From an uncultured Bacteroidaceae bacterium (GTDB taxonomy: Bacteria > Bacteroidota > Bacteroidia > Bacteroidales > Bacteroidaceae): DNA of 64,000 nucleotides. Location of the stretch: contig CAJOJD010000009.1 in assembly GCA_905234745.1 (NCBI GenBank), positions 1,494-65,493 on the forward strand, in the 5' to 3' direction. A program made the position numbers and the translations under genes. Under the pieces are notes generated by a model. That model made no database searches. It had not been told where the DNA came from and saw only the letters and a list, made by a program, of their open reading frames with translations. How positions within the stretch are numbered: position 1 is the stretch's first letter; every line of letters starts with the position of its first letter. Below, piece by piece: positions 48,900 to 61,775 of the stretch.

Positions 48900-50300
48900 T
48901 CAGTATCCGGCAAGTTTCTTAATCTTCATTGGAATCTCAGTATTGTCCATTTGACCGGTAAACTGCTCGGCACCCGCACCGATGGCGAATACCGGGACAT
49001 AACTACCTGAATGACATCCGGCAGCCCAACTGATTTGTGCAGCCTCTGTCATGATACGCGCAGCTTCATTGGTCAGATTATCAACCTTAAAATACTCTCC
49101 TTCCTTGAGAGCTCCAGGTCCCATACCGAAAGTCTCAACGTATACGGTCTTTAGACGGTCGGTCTGCTTGTCGGTGAGTTCAACGGTATCCCAGAATCCA
49201 AAGTATTTCTTGAGTTCCTGCTGAACCTCGTCCCAGGTAAGGATATCCCCTATCTCGCGTCCCATCTTCTCCAGATGTGCTGAGAATGCTCCCTTACTCA
49301 TCTTCTGGTTCTGCAGAACCTTGAGATTTGTCTTGTAGTCACCGGCAGTAAGTCCCAGTCCTCCAGTCTCATGATCGGCGGTAATGACTATAAGGGTCTC
49401 CTTCTTGTGCTTGAGATAGAAGTTGTAAGCAACCTTAATGGCCTCATCAAAATCAAGCATCTCCTGAATGTAGGCCCCGGGATCGTTGTTATGGCAGGCC
49501 TGGTCTATACGACCGCCTTCCATCATCATGAAAAATCCTTTTTGGGGGTCTTTCATCATAAAATCAATTGCAGCTTCGGTTATCTCTGACAATTTCAGGT
49601 CATCTTCCTTACGGTCAATAGCATAAGAGAGGTAATGGTCGCTGTTAGGCTCCTTGTCAAAAAGGATGATTTTATTGGTGGATTGGGCTTTTTGCTTGTA
49701 TTCATCATAGCCGTGTACTATGGTATAACCTGCTTTCTCAGCCTGAACATAGTTTCCTTCATCACTGTTGTCCTTAGTATAAGGAGAATGGAAATCAGCT
49801 CCTCCAAAGAAATCAAAGCCGGATTCACCCAACTGAGCGGCAATCTCGTGATACTGGTTGCGGTGAGGACGATGTCCGTAAAAACAACCGGGAGTGGCAT
49901 GATCTATGCATACCGATGTTCCTATGGCAACGCGTTTACCTTTCTTGTGTGCCATTTCAGCGATACTTTCAACTCTTGTCTCCCTGTCGGGTAGTACACC
50001 CAGTACATTGTTGTCGGTCTTTTGTCCGCCGGCTAAGGCTGTTCCTGCTGCCGAACTGTCAGTAACGTCGCTGTTGGCAGAATAGGTTACCACAAGACCT
50101 GTATAGGGAAACTGGGTAAAGCACAAAGGTTTGTATCCGTACTGCCCTTCAATATCCTGAAGGTAATACTGGACACCCATAACCTGGTTTGTCCCCATGC
50201 CGTCACCTATGAAATAAAACACATACTTTGGTCCTTTTTTGGCCGATGCCGTAAATACCAACAGCATCATAGCCATGATTAGCGTGACTTTCCTTTTCAT
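48900..50300 (-). CDS. Alkaline phosphatase
   Basis: FYFIGDGMGTNQVMG; TDSSAAGTALAGGQKTDN; TADHETGGLGL. Confidence 0.92.
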   Translation of the reverse strand: MKRKVTLIMAMMLLVFTASAKKGPKYVFYFIGDGMGTNQVMGVQYYLQDIEGQYGYKPLCFTQFPYTGLVVTYSANSDVTDSSAAGTALAGGQKTDNNVLGVLPDRETRVESIAEMAHKKGKRVAIGTSVCIDHATPGCFYGHRPHRNQYHEIAAQLGESGFDFFGGADFHSPYTKDNSDEGNYVQAEKAGYTIVHGYDEYKQKAQSTNKIILFDKEPNSDHYLSYAIDRKEDDLKLSEITEAAIDFMMKDPQKGFFMMMEGGRIDQACHNNDPGAYIQEMLDFDEAIKVAYNFYLKHKKETLIVITADHETGGLGLTAGDYKTNLKVLQNQKMSKGAFSAHLEKMGREIGDILTWDEVQQELKKYFGFWDTVELTDKQTDRLKTVYVETFGMGPGALKEGEYFKVDNLTNEAARIMTEAAQISWAAGCHSGSYVPVFAIGAGAEQFTGQMDNTEIPMKIKKLAGY

Positions 50301-50312
50301 TTTCTGTCCTTT

Positions 50313-51158
50313 TTATTTGATAATCTCCATCGTGATAATGCGGATGTCCTTGCGCGGGCGGTCACTCATATCAGTTCCGGCCGATTCAATCTTGTCAACT
50401 GTTTTCATTCCGTCAATGACCTCGCCGAATACGGTGTAATCATTATCCAGGAACGGAGTACCGCCTTCACTCATGTAGGCATTGACCTGCTCTTGGGTGA
50501 ACTTGAACGGTCCTTGCTCATTTAACAACTGGTTTGTCTTTGTGTTGAGTTCTTCCTGCAGTTTCAGAAGACCGCCATTGTCTCCTGCCAGCTGAAGATT
50601 CATAATTGAGTCCCTGTTCTGGGCAACGAGTCTGTCAAAGATTCCCTGACCCTGCTTTTGACGGAGTTGAGTTTCCATATCCTGCAGGTCATATTTACCG
50701 TACTTCTTTCCGGTCACAATATAAAACTGTGAACCGGATGACTTGCGCTCAGGGTTGACCTGGTCTGCCTGACGTGCGGCACTCAGAGCTCCGCGTTTGT
50801 GGAAATACTTGGGGTATACGAACTCGGCCGGTATATTGTAACCGGGACCTCCTGCGCCCAGCTGGACTCCCTTCTCGGCATTCTTTGACTCGGGATCTCC
50901 GGCCTGTACCATAAAGTCCTTGATGACGCGATGGAACAGGATGCTGTCATAGAAATGCTCATTGACCAGCTTTATGAAATTGTCCCTGTGCTGGGGAGTC
51001 TCGTTGTAAAGCTTGATCGTTATGTCACCCACCGAGGTTTTGATAAGTACCTTGGTTTCATTCTCGGTTGTTTGAGCTTTGGCGTTCTGCGAAGAACCTG
51101 CTCCGCATGAGTTGATTGTTGCTGCCATCAGAATCAGTGCTAATAATTTGTATTTCAT
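50313..51158 (-). CDS. Cyclophilin-type peptidyl-prolyl isomerase lipoprotein
   Basis: FHRVIKDFMVQAGDPESKN; FTQEQVNAYMSEGGTPFLDNDYTVFGEVIDGMKTVDKIES. Confidence 0.88.
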   Translation of the reverse strand: MKYKLLALILMAATINSCGAGSSQNAKAQTTENETKVLIKTSVGDITIKLYNETPQHRDNFIKLVNEHFYDSILFHRVIKDFMVQAGDPESKNAEKGVQLGAGGPGYNIPAEFVYPKYFHKRGALSAARQADQVNPERKSSGSQFYIVTGKKYGKYDLQDMETQLRQKQGQGIFDRLVAQNRDSIMNLQLAGDNGGLLKLQEELNTKTNQLLNEQGPFKFTQEQVNAYMSEGGTPFLDNDYTVFGEVIDGMKTVDKIESAGTDMSDRPRKDIRIITMEIIK

Positions 51159-51238
51159 TGATAGGGTTATTCTGCGTTCAATGACAAAGGTATCCATTTT
51201 TTCTTACCTTTGCAAGGTAACTAATCAACTTGACGGTT

Positions 51239-52484
51239 ATGAAGATAGCAGTAGCAGGAACAGGTTATGTAGGCCTTTCATTGGCCACTTTGCTGGCACA
51301 GCACAATACGGTGACGGCGGTTGATGTAATCAAGGAGAAAGTTGATATGATCAACAACCGTAAATCGCCCATACAGGATGATTACATTGAGCAGTATCTG
51401 GCAGAGAAGAAGCTTGACCTGACTGCCACATTAGACGGTGAAAAGGCATATTCCGATGCCGATTTCGTTGTAATAGCCGCTCCTACCAACTATGACAGCA
51501 AGAAGAACTTCTTTGACACCAGCCATGTCGAGGAGGTGATAGACCTGGTGCTTAAGGTTAATCCCGATGCCATAATGGTAATCAAATCAACCATCCCCGT
51601 AGGCTATACCGAGAGCGTACGTGAAAAGTTCTCATACCGTGAGCGTCTGGCCGACGGCACGATGAAGGTGGTAGTGCCCAATATCATATTCGCCCCCGAG
51701 TTCCTGCGTGAGAGCAAGGCCCTTTACGACAACCTCTATCCGTCCAGAATCATCGTTGGATTCGATAAAAAAGTAGCGCGTCTGGAGGAGGCAGCCCACA
51801 CCTTTGCACGTCTGTTGCAGGAGGGTGCAATCAAGAACCACCGAGGCCGAGGCCGTCAAGCTGTTTGCCAACACCTATCTGGCACTGCGCGTCAGTTTCT
51901 TCAACGAACTTGACACCTATGCCGAGATGAAGGGTTTGGATACACGTGCCATTATTGACGGTGTAGGACTGGATCCGCGTATCGGCAACCATTATAACAA
52001 CCCGTCATTCGGTTACGGCGGCTACTGCCTGCCTAAGGATACGAAACAGTTGCTGGCCAACTACAATGACGTGCCTGAGAACCTTATCCAGGCCATTGTT
52101 GACAGCAACCGTACACGTAAGGATTTCATTGCCGACCGCGTGCTTGAAAAGGCCGGTTATTACACCGCCAACAGCGCCTGGAACGAGGCATCCGAGAAGG
52201 TCATCACCGTAGGTGTTTACCGTCTGACCATGAAGTCCAACTCGGACAATTTCCGTCAGAGTTCCATCCAGGGCGTAATGAAACGCGTCAAGGCAAAGGG
52301 TGCCAAGGTTATCATCTATGAGCCCACGCTCAAGGACGGTGACACATTCTTTGGCAGTGAAGTGGTGAATGACCTCAAAGAATTCAAGCGCCGCTGCGAT
52401 TCAATCATTGCGAACCGCTACGACGCTTGCTTAGACGATGTTCAGGATAAGGTCTACACCCGCGACCTTTTCCGCCGCGACTGA
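51239..52484 (+). pseudogene. ugd: UDP-glucose 6-dehydrogenase, frameshifted near 51839
   Basis: MKIAVAGTGYVGLSLATLLAQHNTVTAVDV...LLQEGAIKN in one frame, then [33 protein letters not shown]...[13 protein letters not shown] in the +1 frame; the middle xDTLFMGx segment is missing. Confidence 0.87.
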
Positions 52485-52493
52485 TTATCCCGA

Positions 52494-52913
52494 TTATTTT
52501 ACCTCGGCAACATCCTTGGCAGATGAATCTGCTATGGGCTTGAGGGTAATTGTGTAGAACTTCTTGTCAAGAGGCAGAGATACCTCCTGGTAACCCTTGT
52601 GCCTGATCTTGATGCTGTCCTTGGGATTTACCACCTTGATTGAGAAATCACCGCCCGAAGTGGTTGTAGAGAATGTCATTACTCTGTCCTCTACTGATGA
52701 CTCCAGAACCTTGATATCTTCCAAAGGATTTTCATTGATGTCCTGAACTATACCCATTACCATATCACCTTTCTTGATGGGATTCTGTTCAGTCTTGTTC
52801 TTTTGAGCGAAAATGTTGGAACTAAAACAAATGCTTAAAACCAGAAGTGAAGCACCGCAAACAAGTCCGCGCAAACAGTTGGAGGAAATGATACTCACCT
52901 TTTCATTTTTCAT
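52494..52913 (-). CDS. Carboxypeptidase regulatory-like domain protein
   Basis: GMVQD... fold-like pattern KGDMVMGIVQDINENPLEDIKVLESSVEDRVMTFSTTTSGGDFSIKVVNPKDSIKIRHKGYQEVSLPL. Confidence 0.65.
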   Translation of the reverse strand: MKNEKVSIISSNCLRGLVCGASLLVLSICFSSNIFAQKNKTEQNPIKKGDMVMGIVQDINENPLEDIKVLESSVEDRVMTFSTTTSGGDFSIKVVNPKDSIKIRHKGYQEVSLPLDKKFYTITLKPIADSSAKDVAEVK

Positions 52914-53017
52914 AATTGTGCCTTTTTAGTGAACTATAGATGCTGCAAATATAACTAATTTCTTTAGGCGAATGCATAAGAAATCCTAAAAAACTATCAA
53001 AACGGTCTAAAAAAATC

Positions 53018-53054
53018 AGAACGGGGTGACCGGACTAGCCTGTCACCCCGTTCT
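53018..53054 (-). terminator. Terminator of the rpoBC operon
   Basis: AGAACGGGGTGAC / GTCACCCCGTTCT perfect 13-bp arms followed on the minus strand by a T-rich tract. Confidence 0.85.
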
Positions 53055-53069
53055 TACTATCAAGTATAA

Positions 53070-56000
53070 TCAATTTTCTCTTGTGGGAAGATCCATGTCA
53101 AGGAAGTTGTTACGGGAAGCCTGAAGGCGCTCGTATTCCTCCTTGTCACCTACGATAATCTTCTCAAACTCACGCAGACCGGTACCGGCAGGAATCAGGT
53201 GACCGCAGATAACGTTCTCCTTCATACCCAGCAGGCTATCGCTCTTACCGTTGATGGCAGCCTCATTCAGAACCTTTGTGGTCTCCTGGAATGATGCGGC
53301 TGACATGAAGCTCTGAGTAGCCAGAGCGGCGCGTGTGATACCCTGCAGGATCTGAGTTGATGTAGCAGGACGTGCCTCCTGTGCCTGAACCAGCTTGAGG
53401 TCCTTACGCTTAAGCTGTGAGTTCTCGTCACGAAGCTTGCGTGCGGTTACCATCTGACCGGCAAAAAGGTTCTCTGAGTCACCCGGATCGGTAACGACAT
53501 ACTTACCCCAGATGCGGTCATTCTCCTCCATGAACTCCAGCTTGTCAACGACCTGCTGTGCCAGGAAGCGGGTATCGCCCGGCTCGTCTATCTCGACCTT
53601 ACGCATCATCTGACGAACTATGATCTCAAAGTGCTTGTCGTTGATCTTCACACCCTGCAGACGATATACATCCTGCACCTCGTTCACGATATACTCCTGA
53701 ACGGCTGTGGGACCCTTGATGGCAAGGATATCGCTCGGAGTGATGGCACCGTCAGACAGCGGTGTTCCGGCGCGTACATAGTCACCCTCCTGAACCAGGA
53801 TCTGCTTTGACAGGGCAACCAGATACTTGCGCTCGTCATCGGTACGTGATACGACTGAAATCTCACGGTTACCACGCTTGATCTTACCCATGTGAACTGT
53901 ACCGTCAATTTCTGATACAACTGCGGGGTTAGACGGGTTACGGGCCTCAAAGAGCTCGGTAACACGGGGCAGACCACCGGTGATATCACCAGCCTTACCC
54001 TGAACGCGCGGAATCTTGACGAGAATGTCACCGGCAGCAAGTTCCTGACCATCCTTGATAACCACGTGACCGCCTACAGGCAGGTTGTAAGAACGCAGCA
54101 CCTCACCCTTAGGTCCGATGATATCGGCTGAAGGAATCTTGGTACGGTCCTTGGTCTCGGTTATGATGATCTCCTCAAGGCCGGTAGCCTCATCGGATTC
54201 AATCTTATATGTTACGTTTGCAATGACGTCTGTGAGTTTAACCTTACCGGCAACCTCGGTGATGATAAGGGCGTTGAAAGGATCCCATGTAGCGATCTGG
54301 TCACCCTTCTTGACTACGGCACCGCTCTTGACAAAGAGCTTAGAACCGTAAGGCAGGTTATGGGTTGACAGTGCAATGCCTGTGTTCTCGTCAATGAACT
54401 TGACTTCACCCAGACGACCTACTACGATCTGGATCTTCTTGCCTTCATCCATAGCATCGACAGTACGAACCTCCTCAAACTCAATGCGGCAGTCATACTT
54501 GGCTGTCAGGCCTGAGTTGGCGGCAATGTTCGATGCGGTACCACCGGCGTGGAATGTACGCAGTGTCAGCTGAGTACCCGGCTCACCGATTGACTGGGCA
54601 GCGATAACGCCCACGGCCTCACCCTTCTCAACCAGACGGCCTGTTGCCAGGTTACGTCCGTAGCACTTGGCGCAAACGCCACGCTTGCTCTCGCAGGTGA
54701 GTACTGAACGGATCTCGACGCTCTCAATAGGTGACTCATCGATCTTCTTGGCTATCTCCTCGGTAATCATCTCACCGTCGGCAACCAGAAGCTCACCGGT
54801 AGTAGGATGGATTACATCGTGTACTGATACACGACCCAGGATACGCTCATAGAGTGATGCAACAACCTCCTCATTCTCCTTAAGGGCGGTGCAAACCAGA
54901 CCACGCAGAGTACCGCAGTCCTCCTCGGTGATGATCACGTCATGTGATACGTCAACCAGACGACGTGTCAGATAACCGGCATCGGCTGTCTTAAGAGCGG
55001 TATCGGCAAGACCCTTACGGGCACCGTGTGTAGAGATGAAGTACTCCAGCACTGACAGACCCTCCTTAAAGTTAGAAAGGATCGGGTTCTCAATGATCTG
55101 TGCACCCTCGGCACCTGCTTTCTGCGGCTTGGCCATCAGACCACGCATACCGGACAGCTGACGGATCTGTTCCTTAGATCCACGGGCACCGGAGTCAAGC
55201 ATCATATATACTGAGTTGAATCCCTGGTCATCATTTGAGATGGTCTTCATAAGAACCTTGGACAGGTTCTCATTGACATGTGTCCAAACATCGATAACCT
55301 TGTTGTAACGCTCGTTATCGGTGATAAGACCCATGTTATACTCGGCCATGATACCGTCAACCTCCTCATTACCTTTGGCAACCAGTTCCTCCTTCTCTTT
55401 CGGGATGATGATATCATTCAGGTTGAATGACAGACCACCCTGGAAGGCCATCTTGTAACCCAGATTCTTGATTCCGTCAAGGAATTCGCAGGCGCGTGCC
55501 ACACCGACCTTCTTGATAACGTCAGAGATGAGGTCACGCAGAGTCTTCTTTGATATGATGTAGTTGATGTAACCTACCTCATCAGGAACGATCTCGTTCA
55601 CGATGATACGGCCTACAGATGTTTCTACAAGGTGAGTGATGGGTGAACCCTGCTCGTCAATGTCATTTACCATAACCTTGACTACTGCGTGGATATCGAC
55701 CTTACCCTCATTATAGGCAATAAGAGCCTCCTCGGGTCCGTAGAATGTCAGGCCCTCGCCCTTTACCTTCTCTATATAGTTGCCATCGGCATCCTTGACT
55801 GAACGACGGAGCTTGGTGATGTAGTACAGACCAAGAACCATATCCTGTGCAGGCACTGTGATAGGTGCACCGTTGGCAGGGTTCAGGATGTTGTGAGACT
55901 GGAGCATGAGCATCTGAGCCTCAAGGATTGCCTCATTGCTGAGCGGGAGGTGTACAGCCATCTGGTCACCATCAAAGTCGGCGTTGAAAGCGGTACAAGC

Positions 56001-57410
56001 CAGCGGGTGCAGCTGAATGGCCTTACCCTCAATCATCTTGGGCTGGAATGCCTGGATACCCAGACGGTGCAGTGTAGGAGCACGGTTCAGCAGAACGGGG
56101 TGACCCTTCATTACATATTCCAGGATATCCCATACTATAGGATCCTTGCGGTCAACTATCTTCTTGGCTGACTTCACGGTCTTCACGATACCGCGCTCTA
56201 TGAGCTTACGGATGATGAAGGGCTTGTAAAGCTCGGCAGCCATCAGCTTAGGAATACCGCACTCACCCATCTTAAGCTCAGGACCTACAACGATAACTGA
56301 ACGTGCTGAGTAGTCAACACGCTTACCGAGCAAGTTCTGACGGAAACGACCCTGCTTACCCTTAAGTGAGTCAGAGAGTGACTTAAGAGGACGGTTGGCC
56401 TCGCTCTTGACGGCGCTGGCCTTGCGGCTGTTGTCAAACAGGCTGTCTACAGCCTCCTGCAGCATACGCTTCTCGTTACGGAGAATAACCTCAGGAGCCT
56501 TTATCTCAATAAGTCTCTTAAGACGGTTGTTACGGATGATCACACGGCGATACAGCTCGTTCAAATCAGATGTAGCAAAACGGCCGCCATCCAGAGGAAC
56601 GAGAGGACGCAGCTCAGGAGGAGTAACCGGAATCACCTTGAGAATCATCCACTCAGGACGGTTCAGTTCACGTGATGAACGGAAAGACTCCACGATCTGA
56701 AGACGCTTCAAGGCCTCAGTCTTACGCTGCATTGTAGCCTTCTCATCATTGGCCTTCTCACGGAGCTGATACGAGAGCTTGTCCAGATCCAGCTTGCACA
56801 GCAGGTCATAGATAGCCTCGGCACCCATCTTGGCAACGAACTTCTGAGGATCGTTATCATCGAGCAGCTGGTTCTCCTTGGGGAGTTTGTCAATGATGTC
56901 CAGATACTCGTCCTCGGTCAGAAGGATAGGATCTTCGGGCTTACGTGTATCACCCTGAGGATCTTCCCATGCACCCTTATTGATAACGATATAACGCTCG
57001 TAGTAGATGATGGAATCAAGCATCTTGGTAGGAATACCAAGCAGATAACCTATCTTGTTGGGGAGCGAACGGAAATACCAGATATGTGCAACCGGAACGA
57101 CGAGCTGGATATGGCCCATACGCTCACGACGCACCTTCTTCTCTGTAACCTCCACACCGCAACGCTCGCACACGATACCTTTATAACGGATTCTCTTGTA
57201 CTTTCCGCAATGGCACTCGTAATCCTTTACAGGACCGAATATGCGCTCGCAGAACAGACCGTCACGCTCGGGCTTGTATGTGCGGTAGTTGATAGTCTCA
57301 GGTTTCAGTACCTCACCGCTGGAGTTAGTCAGTATCTCCTCAGGTGAAGCAAGACTGATGGTTATCTTTGAGAAATTGTTCTTGATCTTTGTATCTTTTT
57401 TGAAAGGCAT
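53070..57410 (-). CDS. rpoC: RNA polymerase beta' subunit
   Basis: 1446 aa; [16 protein letters not shown] catalytic motif. Confidence 0.98.
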   Translation of the reverse strand: MPFKKDTKIKNNFSKITISLASPEEILTNSSGEVLKPETINYRTYKPERDGLFCERIFGPVKDYECHCGKYKRIRYKGIVCERCGVEVTEKKVRRERMGHIQLVVPVAHIWYFRSLPNKIGYLLGIPTKMLDSIIYYERYIVINKGAWEDPQGDTRKPEDPILLTEDEYLDIIDKLPKENQLLDDNDPQKFVAKMGAEAIYDLLCKLDLDKLSYQLREKANDEKATMQRKTEALKRLQIVESFRSSRELNRPEWMILKVIPVTPPELRPLVPLDGGRFATSDLNELYRRVIIRNNRLKRLIEIKAPEVILRNEKRMLQEAVDSLFDNSRKASAVKSEANRPLKSLSDSLKGKQGRFRQNLLGKRVDYSARSVIVVGPELKMGECGIPKLMAAELYKPFIIRKLIERGIVKTVKSAKKIVDRKDPIVWDILEYVMKGHPVLLNRAPTLHRLGIQAFQPKMIEGKAIQLHPLACTAFNADFDGDQMAVHLPLSNEAILEAQMLMLQSHNILNPANGAPITVPAQDMVLGLYYITKLRRSVKDADGNYIEKVKGEGLTFYGPEEALIAYNEGKVDIHAVVKVMVNDIDEQGSPITHLVETSVGRIIVNEIVPDEVGYINYIISKKTLRDLISDVIKKVGVARACEFLDGIKNLGYKMAFQGGLSFNLNDIIIPKEKEELVAKGNEEVDGIMAEYNMGLITDNERYNKVIDVWTHVNENLSKVLMKTISNDDQGFNSVYMMLDSGARGSKEQIRQLSGMRGLMAKPQKAGAEGAQIIENPILSNFKEGLSVLEYFISTHGARKGLADTALKTADAGYLTRRLVDVSHDVIITEEDCGTLRGLVCTALKENEEVVASLYERILGRVSVHDVIHPTTGELLVADGEMITEEIAKKIDESPIESVEIRSVLTCESKRGVCAKCYGRNLATGRLVEKGEAVGVIAAQSIGEPGTQLTLRTFHAGGTASNIAANSGLTAKYDCRIEFEEVRTVDAMDEGKKIQIVVGRLGEVKFIDENTGIALSTHNLPYGSKLFVKSGAVVKKGDQIATWDPFNALIITEVAGKVKLTDVIANVTYKIESDEATGLEEIIITETKDRTKIPSADIIGPKGEVLRSYNLPVGGHVVIKDGQELAAGDILVKIPRVQGKAGDITGGLPRVTELFEARNPSNPAVVSEIDGTVHMGKIKRGNREISVVSRTDDERKYLVALSKQILVQEGDYVRAGTPLSDGAITPSDILAIKGPTAVQEYIVNEVQDVYRLQGVKINDKHFEIIVRQMMRKVEIDEPGDTRFLAQQVVDKLEFMEENDRIWGKYVVTDPGDSENLFAGQMVTARKLRDENSQLKRKDLKLVQAQEARPATSTQILQGITRAALATQSFMSAASFQETTKVLNEAAINGKSDSLLGMKENVICGHLIPAGTGLREFEKIIVGDKEEYERLQASRNNFLDMDLPTREN

Positions 57411-57433
57411 AGCTTCTTACTTTTTAAGGGTGA

Positions 57434-60400
57434 TTACTCAAGATTGATGCTAAGACCCAGACCACGCAACTCATGCAACAGCACGTTGAGTGATTCGGGG
57501 ATGCCGGGAGTCGGCATCGGATCACCTTTCACAATAGCCTCATAAGCCTTTGAACGGCCGGTAACGTCATCAGACTTGATAGTCAGGATCTCCTGCAGCA
57601 CGTGGCTTGCACCGAATGCCTCAAGAGCCCAAACCTCCATCTCACCGAAACGCTGACCACCGAACTGGGCCTTACCGCCAAGCGGCTGTTGAGTGATAAG
57701 AGAGTACGGACCTATTGAACGGGCGTGCATCTTGTCCTCAACCATGTGACCCAGCTTAAGCATATAGGTAACACCTACTGTAGCGCACTGGTCAAACGGT
57801 TCACCTGTACCGCCGTCATAAAGCTGTGTCTTACCGTAGCGCGGCAGACCTGCCTTGTCAGTCCAAACATTCAGATCATCTATGGTAGCACCGTCAAAGA
57901 TAGGAGTAGCGAACTTGACGCCAAGCTCACGGCCGGCGTGACCAAGAACGGTCTCGAATATCTGACCGATGTTCATACGTGAAGGCACACCCAGCGGGTT
58001 CAGAACGATATCGACGGGAGTACCATCGGCCAGGAACGGCATATCCTCCTGCTTAACCACGCGGGATACGATACCCTTGTTACCGTGACGACCGGCCATC
58101 TTGTCACCTACGCCGATCTTACGCTTCTTGGCAACGTAAACCTTAGCCATCTGGATGATGCCTGAAGGCAGCTCATCACCGATTGTAAGGGCAAATTTCT
58201 TACGCTTGTTCTCTGCATCGTACTCTTTGTACTTACGCAGGAAGTTTACGATCAGCTTTGATATGAGCTCGTTGGTGTGGGCATCGGATGTCCAGCTGTC
58301 AGACTGTACTGATGAGTAGTCAACAGACTCAAGAATCTGCTTGCTGAAACGCTGTCCCTTGGGGATAACCTCAATACCGAGCAGATCAAATACACCCTGT
58401 GACACCTTATTTGTAGTAAGGGTAACCAGTTTCTTTACAAGAATACCCTTAAGCTCGTTTACCTTATCCTCAAACTCAACGTCAATCATAGGCAGACGAG
58501 CCTTGTCGGCCTGACGTGAACTGCGGGTCTTGATGGCGCGTGAGAACAGCTTCTTGTCAATGACAACACCCTTCAGTGAAGGTGAAGCCTTGAGTGAAGC
58601 GTCCTTTACATCACCGGCCTTGTCACCGAAGATTGCACGAAGCAGCTTCTCTTCAGGTGAAGGATCGGACTCTCCCTTAGGAGTGATCTTACCGATAAGA
58701 ATGTCACCCGGCTGGATGTAAGCACCGATACGAACAATACCGTTCTCATCCAGATCCTTGGTGGCGTCATCGCTGACGTTAGGTATATCATTGGTGAGTT
58801 CCTCCATGCCGCGCTTTGTCTCGCGAACCTCAAGGATGAACTCCTCAACATGTACAGATGTAAGAATATCCTCACGAACAACACGCTCGTTCAGTACGAT
58901 GGCATCCTCATAGTTGTAACCCTTCCAAGGCATGTAGGCAACCAGAAGGTTCTTACCAAGGGCAAGCTCACCGTTCTGTGTCGAATAACCCTCAGTCAGG
59001 ATATCACCTGCCTTGACACGCTGACCAACCTCGCAGATAGGACGCAGGTCAATGGTCATGTTCTGGTTGGTACGACGGAACTTAGGCAGCTTGTACTCCT
59101 TCTCGGCGGGCTCAAAGCTTACGAACTCCTCGTCCTCGGTACGATCATACAGGATGCGGATAACGGCTGCGTCAACATAAGTGACGACACCCTCACCCTC
59201 GGCTGTGATCTGTGTACGTGAATCCTCGGCAAGCTGCTTCTCGATACCGGTACCTACGATAGGAGCCTCGGTACGCATCAGAGGAACGGCCTGGCGCATC
59301 ATGTTAGATCCCATCAGGGCACGGTTGGCATCATCGTGCTCCAGGAACGGAATCAGAGCGGCAGCGATTGAAGCAATCTGCTGGGGCGATACGTCCATGA
59401 GCTCAACCTCCTCGGGCGGAACGACAGGGAAGTCAGCGTCACGGCGTGCCTTTACGCGGGTACGGATGAACTTACCGTTCTCGTCGTAAGGAGCATTACC
59501 CTGACCTATGATTACACCCTCCTCTTCCTCAGCTGTGAGGTACTGAACCTCATCGTTGTTCAGATTTACATGGCAGTCCTTAACCTTACGGTACGGAGTC
59601 TCGATAAAGCCCAGGTCATTGATCTTTGCGTAGATGCAAAGAGATGATATAAGACCGATGTTAGGTCCTTCAGGAGTCTCGATCGGGCAGAGACGGCCAT
59701 AGTGTGTATAGTGTACGTCACGAACCTCGAATCCGGCGCGCTCACGTGACAGACCGCCAGGTCCGAGAGCGGACATACGGCGCTTGTGAGTGATCTCGGC
59801 CAGAGGATTGGTCTGGTCCATGAACTGTGACAGTGCGTTGGTTCCGAAGAACGAGTTGATCACAGCCGATACTGTCTTGGCGTTGATGAGGTCGGTAGGA
59901 GTGAAGACCTCGTTGTCACGTACGTTCATACGCTCGCGGATGGTGCGGGCCATACGGGCCAGACCGATTGCGAACTGGTTGGAGAGCTGCTCACCAACGG
60001 TACGTACACGACGGTTTGACAGGTGGTCGATATCATCAACCACAGCGTGTGAGTTTACAAGTTCTATCAGATACTTGATGATCTCAATAATATCCTCCTT
60101 GGTCAGAACACCGATGCTCATGTCGGTGGTAAGACCCAGCTTCTTGTTTACACGGTAACGGCCAACCTCACCCAGATCATAACGCTTTTCTGAGAAGAAC
60201 AGGTTGTTGATTACCTCGCGTGCACTTGAATCATCAGCAGGATCGGCATTTCGCAGCTGACGGTAGATATAGAGGACAGCCTCCTTCTCCGAGTTGCACG
60301 GATCCTTCTGTAAAGTGTTGAATATGATCGAATAGTCTGACTGTCCCTCGGTCTCCCTGTGAAGCAGGATAGTCTCCAGACCTGATTCAAGGATATCGTT

Positions 60401-61246
60401 GATGTTATCCTCGTTCAGTTCTGCCTCACGGTCTACTACAACCTCGTGACGGTCAATTGATACAACCTCACCGGTATCTGAATCCACAAAGTCCTCGATG
60501 CGGGTTCTCAAGACACGTGCGGCAAGCTTGCGTCCGATGCATTTCTTAAGATTGGTCTTGTTGACCTTTACCTCCTCGGCCAGGTCAAATATATCCACGA
60601 TGTCCTTATCGGTCTCAAAGCCGATAGCACGGAGCAGTGTTGTTACAGGGAGCTTTTTCTTACGGTCGATGTAAGCGTACATCACGTTGTTGATGTCTGT
60701 GGCAAACTCGATCCATGAGCCCTTGAACGGGATGATACGGGCCGAATAAAGCTGTGTTCCGTTAGAGTGCACGCTCTGTCCGAAGAACACGCCGGGTGAA
60801 CGGTGCAGCTGTGATACGACTACACGCTCGGCTCCGTTGATGACGAAAGTACCCTGTGCTGTCATGTACGGAATCGGGCCAAGGAATACGTCCTGTATAA
60901 CTGTTTCAAAATCCTCGTGATCAGGATCCTTGCAGGACAGTCTCAGCTTAGCCTTCAAAGGTACGCTAAATGTCAGACCATGCTCCAGACACTCTTCGAT
61001 GGTGTAGCGGGGCGGGTCAATGTAATAGTCCAGAAACTCCAGTTCGTAATTGTTCCGGGTATCGGTGATGGGGAAGTTCTCTGAGAATACTTTGTAGAGA
61101 CCTTCTTTCTTGCGTTTCTCAGGTGGTGTGTCCAACTGAAGGAAATCCTTGAATGATTTGAGCTGAACCTCAAGGAAATCAGGACACGGCATCGGGTTCC
61201 TTACGGAAGCGAAATTAATTCTCTGATTATCAGTGTTTGAAGACAT
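57434..61246 (-). CDS. rpoB: RNA polymerase beta subunit
   Basis: 1270 aa; [67 protein letters not shown]. Confidence 0.98.
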   Translation of the reverse strand: MSSNTDNQRINFASVRNPMPCPDFLEVQLKSFKDFLQLDTPPEKRKKEGLYKVFSENFPITDTRNNYELEFLDYYIDPPRYTIEECLEHGLTFSVPLKAKLRLSCKDPDHEDFETVIQDVFLGPIPYMTAQGTFVINGAERVVVSQLHRSPGVFFGQSVHSNGTQLYSARIIPFKGSWIEFATDINNVMYAYIDRKKKLPVTTLLRAIGFETDKDIVDIFDLAEEVKVNKTNLKKCIGRKLAARVLRTRIEDFVDSDTGEVVSIDRHEVVVDREAELNEDNINDILESGLETILLHRETEGQSDYSIIFNTLQKDPCNSEKEAVLYIYRQLRNADPADDSSAREVINNLFFSEKRYDLGEVGRYRVNKKLGLTTDMSIGVLTKEDIIEIIKYLIELVNSHAVVDDIDHLSNRRVRTVGEQLSNQFAIGLARMARTIRERMNVRDNEVFTPTDLINAKTVSAVINSFFGTNALSQFMDQTNPLAEITHKRRMSALGPGGLSRERAGFEVRDVHYTHYGRLCPIETPEGPNIGLISSLCIYAKINDLGFIETPYRKVKDCHVNLNNDEVQYLTAEEEEGVIIGQGNAPYDENGKFIRTRVKARRDADFPVVPPEEVELMDVSPQQIASIAAALIPFLEHDDANRALMGSNMMRQAVPLMRTEAPIVGTGIEKQLAEDSRTQITAEGEGVVTYVDAAVIRILYDRTEDEEFVSFEPAEKEYKLPKFRRTNQNMTIDLRPICEVGQRVKAGDILTEGYSTQNGELALGKNLLVAYMPWKGYNYEDAIVLNERVVREDILTSVHVEEFILEVRETKRGMEELTNDIPNVSDDATKDLDENGIVRIGAYIQPGDILIGKITPKGESDPSPEEKLLRAIFGDKAGDVKDASLKASPSLKGVVIDKKLFSRAIKTRSSRQADKARLPMIDVEFEDKVNELKGILVKKLVTLTTNKVSQGVFDLLGIEVIPKGQRFSKQILESVDYSSVQSDSWTSDAHTNELISKLIVNFLRKYKEYDAENKRKKFALTIGDELPSGIIQMAKVYVAKKRKIGVGDKMAGRHGNKGIVSRVVKQEDMPFLADGTPVDIVLNPLGVPSRMNIGQIFETVLGHAGRELGVKFATPIFDGATIDDLNVWTDKAGLPRYGKTQLYDGGTGEPFDQCATVGVTYMLKLGHMVEDKMHARSIGPYSLITQQPLGGKAQFGGQRFGEMEVWALEAFGASHVLQEILTIKSDDVTGRSKAYEAIVKGDPMPTPGIPESLNVLLHELRGLGLSINLE

Positions 61247-61285
61247 ATAGGGGAGGTTATTAGGGAACTTGATTCTTTAACGCAC

Positions 61286-61342
61286 AAAAAGGTTAAGCAC
61301 CCTAGACAGCCCCATTTGGACTGTCATCGGGGTTACTTAACC
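61286..61342 (-). promoter_or_regulatory. Structured rplL-rpoB intergenic hairpin with T-tract (attenuator/processing-site candidate)
   Basis: Reverse strand GGTTAAG-TA-ACCC-CGAT-GACAG-tccaaatgggg-CTGTC-TA-GGGT-G-CTTAACC-TTTTT. Confidence 0.6.
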
Positions 61343-61377
61343 GTTTTTTCCTGCAGTGAGGCAGGTCTCTAAAGAAG

Positions 61378-61758
61378 TTACTTAAGTTCTACTTCTGCGC
61401 CAGCCTCTTCCAGAGTCTTCTTCATTGACTCGGCTTCGTTCTTGGCGAGACCTTCCTTAACTACTGAAGGAGCAGCGTCAACAAGATCCTTAGCCTCCTT
61501 CAGACCAAGACCGCAAGCCTCCTTGACTGCCTTAACGACAGCAAGCTTGTTTGCGCCAAAGCCCTTCAGTACTACGTCGAATGAAGACTTCTCCTCTGCA
61601 GCCTCAGCGCCAGCAGCGGCAGGACCAGCAGCGGCTACAGCTACAGCTGCGGCAGCGGGTTCAATTCCATATTCATCCTTCAGGATGGTTGCGAGTTCGT
61701 TGACCTCCTTAACGGTAAGGTTAACCAGTTGTTCTGCTAATGCTTTCAAATCAGCCAT
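61378..61758 (-). CDS. rplL: 50S ribosomal protein L7/L12
   Basis: [47 protein letters not shown]. Confidence 0.97.
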   Translation of the reverse strand: MADLKALAEQLVNLTVKEVNELATILKDEYGIEPAAAAVAVAAAGPAAAGAEAAEEKSSFDVVLKGFGANKLAVVKAVKEACGLGLKEAKDLVDAAPSVVKEGLAKNEAESMKKTLEEAGAEVELK

Positions 61759-61775
61759 TGTTGTATAATGATAAA

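Noticed and set aside
53070-57410. Possible intein or large insertion in rpoC/rpoB
   Set aside because: Lengths (1446 and 1270 aa) and continuous conserved motifs are normal for Bacteroidetes.
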